Shown one piece after another: positions 14,690 through 17,010 of a DNA stretch of 17,010 bases (position 1 is its first letter; the number at the start of each line of letters is the position of its first letter). The translations under genes and the position numbers were made by a program. The notes under the pieces were generated by a model that saw only the letters and a program-made list of their open reading frames with translations, made no database searches and was not told the DNA's origin. Source of the DNA: an uncultured Porphyromonadaceae bacterium (GTDB taxonomy: Bacteria > Bacteroidota > Bacteroidia > Bacteroidales > Muribaculaceae); the NCBI GenBank assembly GCA_905193995.1, contig CAJJQT010000010.1:1-17010 (forward strand). Reading direction: 5' to 3'.

Positions 14690-15880
14690 TCAGTTGATTA
14701 CGGAGTCGACCGCCTCGGCCACATGCTCCAGTGCCTGACGCAACACGCAGCGCGGCGTACCCACGTTGAGGCGCATGAAGCCGTTGCCCTGGCTGCCGAA
14801 CATAGAGCCGTCGTTGAGTGCCAGATGCGCCTTGTCGAGCAGCAGATCCATCAGCTGCTGCTGGTCAAGGCCGAGGGCCGTGAAGTCGAGCCACACCAGG
14901 AACGACGCCTCAGGCACTGCACACTTCACCGCAGGTACATTCACCGCCAGGAAGTCGACCACGAAGCGGATATTGTCCTCCACGTAGGCCAGCATCTCGT
15001 CGAGCCACCGCTCCCCGTGTGTGTACGCGGCTTCGGCGCCGATCGTCGAGATCATCACCGGCGCGTTGAATTCGTTGACTTCCAGCCACTGGTAGAAGTC
15101 GCGGCGCAGGTTGGGATTCTTGATCACCATCCACGAGCTTACGAGGCCGGGGATGTTGAACGTCTTCGACGGCGCTCCCAGCACGATGCCTATGGCGCGC
15201 GCGTCGTCGCTTACTTCGGTAAAGGGTATGTGGCGCCGGCCCCCCAGCATCAGGTCGCCGTGGATCTCGTCGCTGACCACTATCGTGCCTGAGCGCCGGC
15301 ATATCTCGGCTACGCGCGCCAGCGTGGCTTCGTCCCACTGCAGTCCGATCGGGTTGTGGGGATTGCAGAGAATCATCAGGCGCGGACGTTCGCGCTCGAC
15401 GGTCTCGGCCAGGCCGTCCAGGTCCATCGTGTAGCTGCCGTCGGCCGACCGTAGCAGCGGATTTTCCACTACGAGGCGACCGTTGCCTTCGATGACCATG
15501 CGGAAAGGATGATATACCGGCGGCTGGATCACGATCTTGTCGCCACGCGAGGTGAAGTAGTTGACCGCTAAGGCAATGCCCTTGACCACACCCGGTATGA
15601 ACGACAGATCGTCGCGGCCGATTTCGAAGCCGTGGCGGTGCCTCTGCCAGTCGATGATCGACTGCCAGTAGCTGTCAGGGGCGGCCGAATAGCCCAGCAC
15701 GGGGTGGTCGAGGCGGTGGCGCAGCGCGTCCACTATGTCGGGACATACTGCGAAATCGAGATCGGCGATCCACAGAGGCGTTACGTCGTGGCGCCCGAAC
15801 ATTGCGTCGAGGCCGTCCAGTTTGGTGCAGCAGGTGCCGTGGCGGTCAATGACGGTGTCGAAGTCGTAGGTGTGATTCAT
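14690..15880 (-). CDS. MalY/PatB-family pyridoxal-phosphate C-S lyase (cystathionine beta-lyase type)
   Basis: These fold-type I PLP enzymes cleave the C-beta to sulfur bond of cystathionine or cysteine, giving a thiol, pyruvate and ammonia. The 396-residue product starts YDFDTVIDRHGTCCTKLDG, typical of the family. It has LWIADLDF (36-43), PPVYHPF (120-126), CNPHNPIGLQW (172-182), SDEIHGDL with D204 contacting the cofactor ring nitrogen, and the Schiff-base lysine K239 in GAPSKTFNIPGL. The usual C-terminal arginine lies in FMRLNVGTPR. It is the first gene of the leftward operon and has a well-matched promoter. Whether it serves methionine synthesis or sulfur-amino-acid breakdown, or has a MalY-like regulatory role, cannot be told here. 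A general aminotransferase is less likely. Confidence 0.88.
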   Translation of the reverse strand: MNHTYDFDTVIDRHGTCCTKLDGLDAMFGRHDVTPLWIADLDFAVCPDIVDALRHRLDHPVLGYSAAPDSYWQSIIDWQRHRHGFEIGRDDLSFIPGVVKGIALAVNYFTSRGDKIVIQPPVYHPFRMVIEGNGRLVVENPLLRSADGSYTMDLDGLAETVERERPRLMILCNPHNPIGLQWDEATLARVAEICRRSGTIVVSDEIHGDLMLGGRRHIPFTEVSDDARAIGIVLGAPSKTFNIPGLVSSWMVIKNPNLRRDFYQWLEVNEFNAPVMISTIGAEAAYTHGERWLDEMLAYVEDNIRFVVDFLAVNVPAVKCAVPEASFLVWLDFTALGLDQQQLMDLLLDKAHLALNDGSMFGSQGNGFMRLNVGTPRCVLRQALEHVAEAVDSVIN

Positions 15881-15902
15881 CGGTAGTCTTTTAGATTTTC
15901 TG

Positions 15903-15934
15903 CAAAGATAATAAGAAAACCGGTAAGAACCAAA
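15903..15934 (-). promoter_or_regulatory. Promoter of the malY/patB-aroA-znuB operon
   Basis: On the minus strand TTTG (complement of 15931-15934) is followed after exactly 20 bases by TATCTTTG (complement of 15903-15910), a full match to TTTG-N20-TAnnTTTG. The predicted start near 15898 leaves a leader of about 18 bases. It points away from the rightward promoter at 16065-16095. Confidence 0.8.
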
Positions 15935-15951
15935 AACAATGGTATGGCCCT

Positions 15952-16047
15952 AATGGAGTGAAGGCGTCCGGGAATGGAGTGAAGGTGTCCCCGCCTTCAC
16001 ACTCGGTAGCATGGGTACTGTGAAGACGGGGACGTCTTCACTCCATT
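15952..16047. repeat. Inverted hairpin doublet with an extra partial copy
   Basis: Arm 1 (15973-16001) is AATGGA, then stem GTGAAGGTG/CGCCTTCAC with loop TCCC, then A. Arm 2 (16019-16047, read on the minus strand) is AATGGA, stem GTGAAGACG/CGTCTTCAC, loop TCCC, then A. The arms differ at 3 of 29 positions. These changes turn a G-C pair into A-T and a T-G wobble into C-G, so pairing is kept. A truncated copy, AATGGAGTGAAGGCGTCC, sits directly before arm 1 at 15952-15969. A run of seven T follows arm 2 (16049-16055). The layout is REP-like but lacks the GTAG foot of the 8127-8198 element. Confidence 0.7.
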
Positions 16048-16064
16048 ATTTTTTTCAATTTATA

Positions 16065-16095
16065 TTTGCAGTTTAAAATATTTATTGTAACTTTG
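16065..16095 (+). promoter_or_regulatory. Promoter of the right-edge gene
   Basis: TTTG at 16065-16068 and TAACTTTG at 16088-16095 are separated by 19 bases, a full match to the Bacteroidetes consensus. It begins 18 bases after the hairpin doublet. The predicted start near 16100 gives a leader of about 79 bases containing a 9-base tandem repeat. Confidence 0.8.
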
Positions 16096-16113
16096 CATCG
16101 AATTCCTATCCAA

Positions 16114-16149
16114 AGCTATAACAGCTAAAACAGCTAAAATAGCTATACC
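16114..16149 (+). repeat. Four 9-base tandem units in a 5' leader
   Basis: AGCTATAAC, AGCTAAAAC, AGCTAAAAT and AGCTATACC follow one another without gaps, about 14 bases after the predicted transcription start and 29 bases before the ATG at 16179. They are AT-rich and lie wholly outside coding DNA. The period matches the arrays at 12046-12191 and 13330-13365. Confidence 0.85.
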
Positions 16150-16178
16150 TTTAATTATTAAATCTTTAATCTATTACT

Positions 16179-17010
16179 ATGAAAACACTGAAAATCTCAG
16201 AGATGGCGCCCCGTGGCGTTGCAGCCGGCGACACTCGTGTGCTCCGCTGCACCAATCTTAGGCCGGTCGAAGGCGCGGCGGCCTTGCGGCCCGAGGGGGA
16301 GCCGCTCGCGCTGGCCTCGGGCGGACGCATGCCGCTGGCTGTCTGCGAATCCGGTGGCGGGAAGATCACCGTCTGGGCCCGGGGCAGCGAGCTGGCGCTG
16401 ATGCGCAACGGCCTGGCGACGGCTGCGGTCGACACCGGGTCCGCGCAGATGTCGGCCTTGGCCGACGGCGATCGTCTGCATGTGTTCACGCCACGCAAAC
16501 ACCTTATCTACCGCGTTACTCCCGATTCGATCACTCCCGAAAAGCCGCCGAGGGCGGCTGTGCGGTTTGCGACTGTGCCCGACTCGTCGCTGGCAGCCGA
16601 CGTTGGCGCCGTCAGGCTCTCGCGTGAGTATTTCGACGGCGACGCGCTCCTCGACGAGGACCGTCGGCGACTCGACGCGCAGCTGACCGCGACGCTCGAG
16701 GCCCTCGACCGCTCGGCGCGGGCCTCGGGTCTGTGGTGGATGCCGGCGCTGATGGCCGTGCGTCTGCGCGACAGCAGCGGCCGCACCGTCATGACCTCGC
16801 CCCCGATGCTGGTCGGCGCGGCGGACGGTGCGTGCTGCGACGGCTCGCTCGGCCTCGAATCGGCCAACGGCCGCACTACGCAGCCGACAGCCATGGCCGC
16901 GTCGGCCTGGCGCGTGAAGGCCGCGGTGGAGTCGCAGGCCGACTGCGACCTGATGGTCGAGGTCCTGGCCACGCCCATGCTGCAGCGCTGCGACACGACG
17001 GCGCGGGCCG
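16179..17010 (+). CDS. Unidentified protein, N-terminal 277 residues (runs off the right edge)
   Basis: An open frame from ATG at 16179 continues without a stop to the window end. The start is supported by a consensus promoter, a leader and an A/T-rich pre-start stretch. It begins MKTLKISEMAPRGVAAGD. I do not recognise the family. No signal peptide or membrane helix is visible. The sequence is rich in Ala, Arg and Asp, with recurring short strands such as ITVWARGSELALMRNG and HVFTPRKHLIYRVTPD that suggest beta structure. A later segment, RLRDSSGRTVMTSPPMLVG (near 198-216), follows a helix rich in Leu and Arg. Minus-strand open frames across this stretch are treated as shadows because the promoter and leader point right. 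The full length and role are unknown. Confidence 0.7.
   Translation, partial: MKTLKISEMAPRGVAAGDTRVLRCTNLRPVEGAAALRPEGEPLALASGGRMPLAVCESGGGKITVWARGSELALMRNGLATAAVDTGSAQMSALADGDRLHVFTPRKHLIYRVTPDSITPEKPPRAAVRFATVPDSSLAADVGAVRLSREYFDGDALLDEDRRRLDAQLTATLEALDRSARASGLWWMPALMAVRLRDSSGRTVMTSPPMLVGAADGACCDGSLGLESANGRTTQPTAMAASAWRVKAAVESQADCDLMVEVLATPMLQRCDTTARA

Noticed and set aside
13587..14738. Plus-strand open frame of 383 codons opposite aroA
   Set aside because: Antisense shadow with low-complexity composition; the minus-strand aroA motifs are unambiguous.
16019..16055. Rho-independent terminator (hairpin followed by seven T) on the plus strand
   Set aside because: No rightward gene precedes it; the hairpin is one arm of an inverted doublet, so the T-run is more likely incidental or part of the element's flank.
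16508..16996. Minus-strand open frame of 162 codons at the right edge
   Set aside because: Ser/Arg/Ala-rich, no promoter on that side, and it lies opposite an open frame with a consensus promoter and leader.

Overview
The window is GC-rich chromosomal DNA, and everything points to a high-GC member of the Bacteroidales. Five start-proximal sites carry the Bacteroidetes housekeeping promoter element TAnnTTTG. Four of them have a TTG or TTTG box 19-20 bases upstream. Start codons are preceded by A-rich stretches rather than Shine-Dalgarno sequences. The gene content (dnaX with a tau-like tail, a DUF1573 protein, a four-helix-bundle protein, a short metal ABC permease locus) also fits. Family or genus cannot be fixed from the sequence alone.

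Layout. Positions 111-5857 are one rightward transcription unit: dnaX, proB, proA, meaB and a secreted DUF1573 protein, most of them overlapping or closely spaced. It ends at a strong palindrome (5875-5902). A 294-base gap with a 24-codon small ORF and a promoter leads into recA, which overlaps tcdA by 4 bases. A repeat-filled gap (8047-8243) holds a GTAG-type REP doublet. It is followed by an LtaS-like membrane phosphotransferase/sulfatase gene and then purB with its own promoter. purB converges on, and overlaps by 4 bases, a leftward four-helix-bundle gene. From 15880 back to 12177 is a leftward operon: a MalY/PatB C-S lyase, aroA, a small membrane-anchored Cys/His protein, and a ZnuB-type permease. 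A divergent promoter region with another palindromic doublet (15952-16047) separates this operon from a rightward unidentified gene that runs off the right edge.

The coding content is mostly core metabolism and DNA maintenance: replication clamp loading, proline synthesis, B12-enzyme chaperoning, recombination, tRNA modification, purine and chorismate synthesis. The unusual material is in and around the gaps. Three separate arrays with an exact 9-base period (12046-12191, 13330-13365, 16114-16149) are AT-rich islands in GC-rich DNA. One lies in a 5' leader, one inside a coding region, and one is a two-armed array of opposite polarity that supplies the stop codon of znuB. Two inverted hairpin doublets show compensatory base changes between their arms, which indicates selection on the folded form. 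The aroA product has alanine where glyphosate-sensitive EPSP synthases have glycine. The dnaX promoter sits so close to its ATG that the message may be leaderless. No IS element, CRISPR array, tRNA or rRNA gene was seen.
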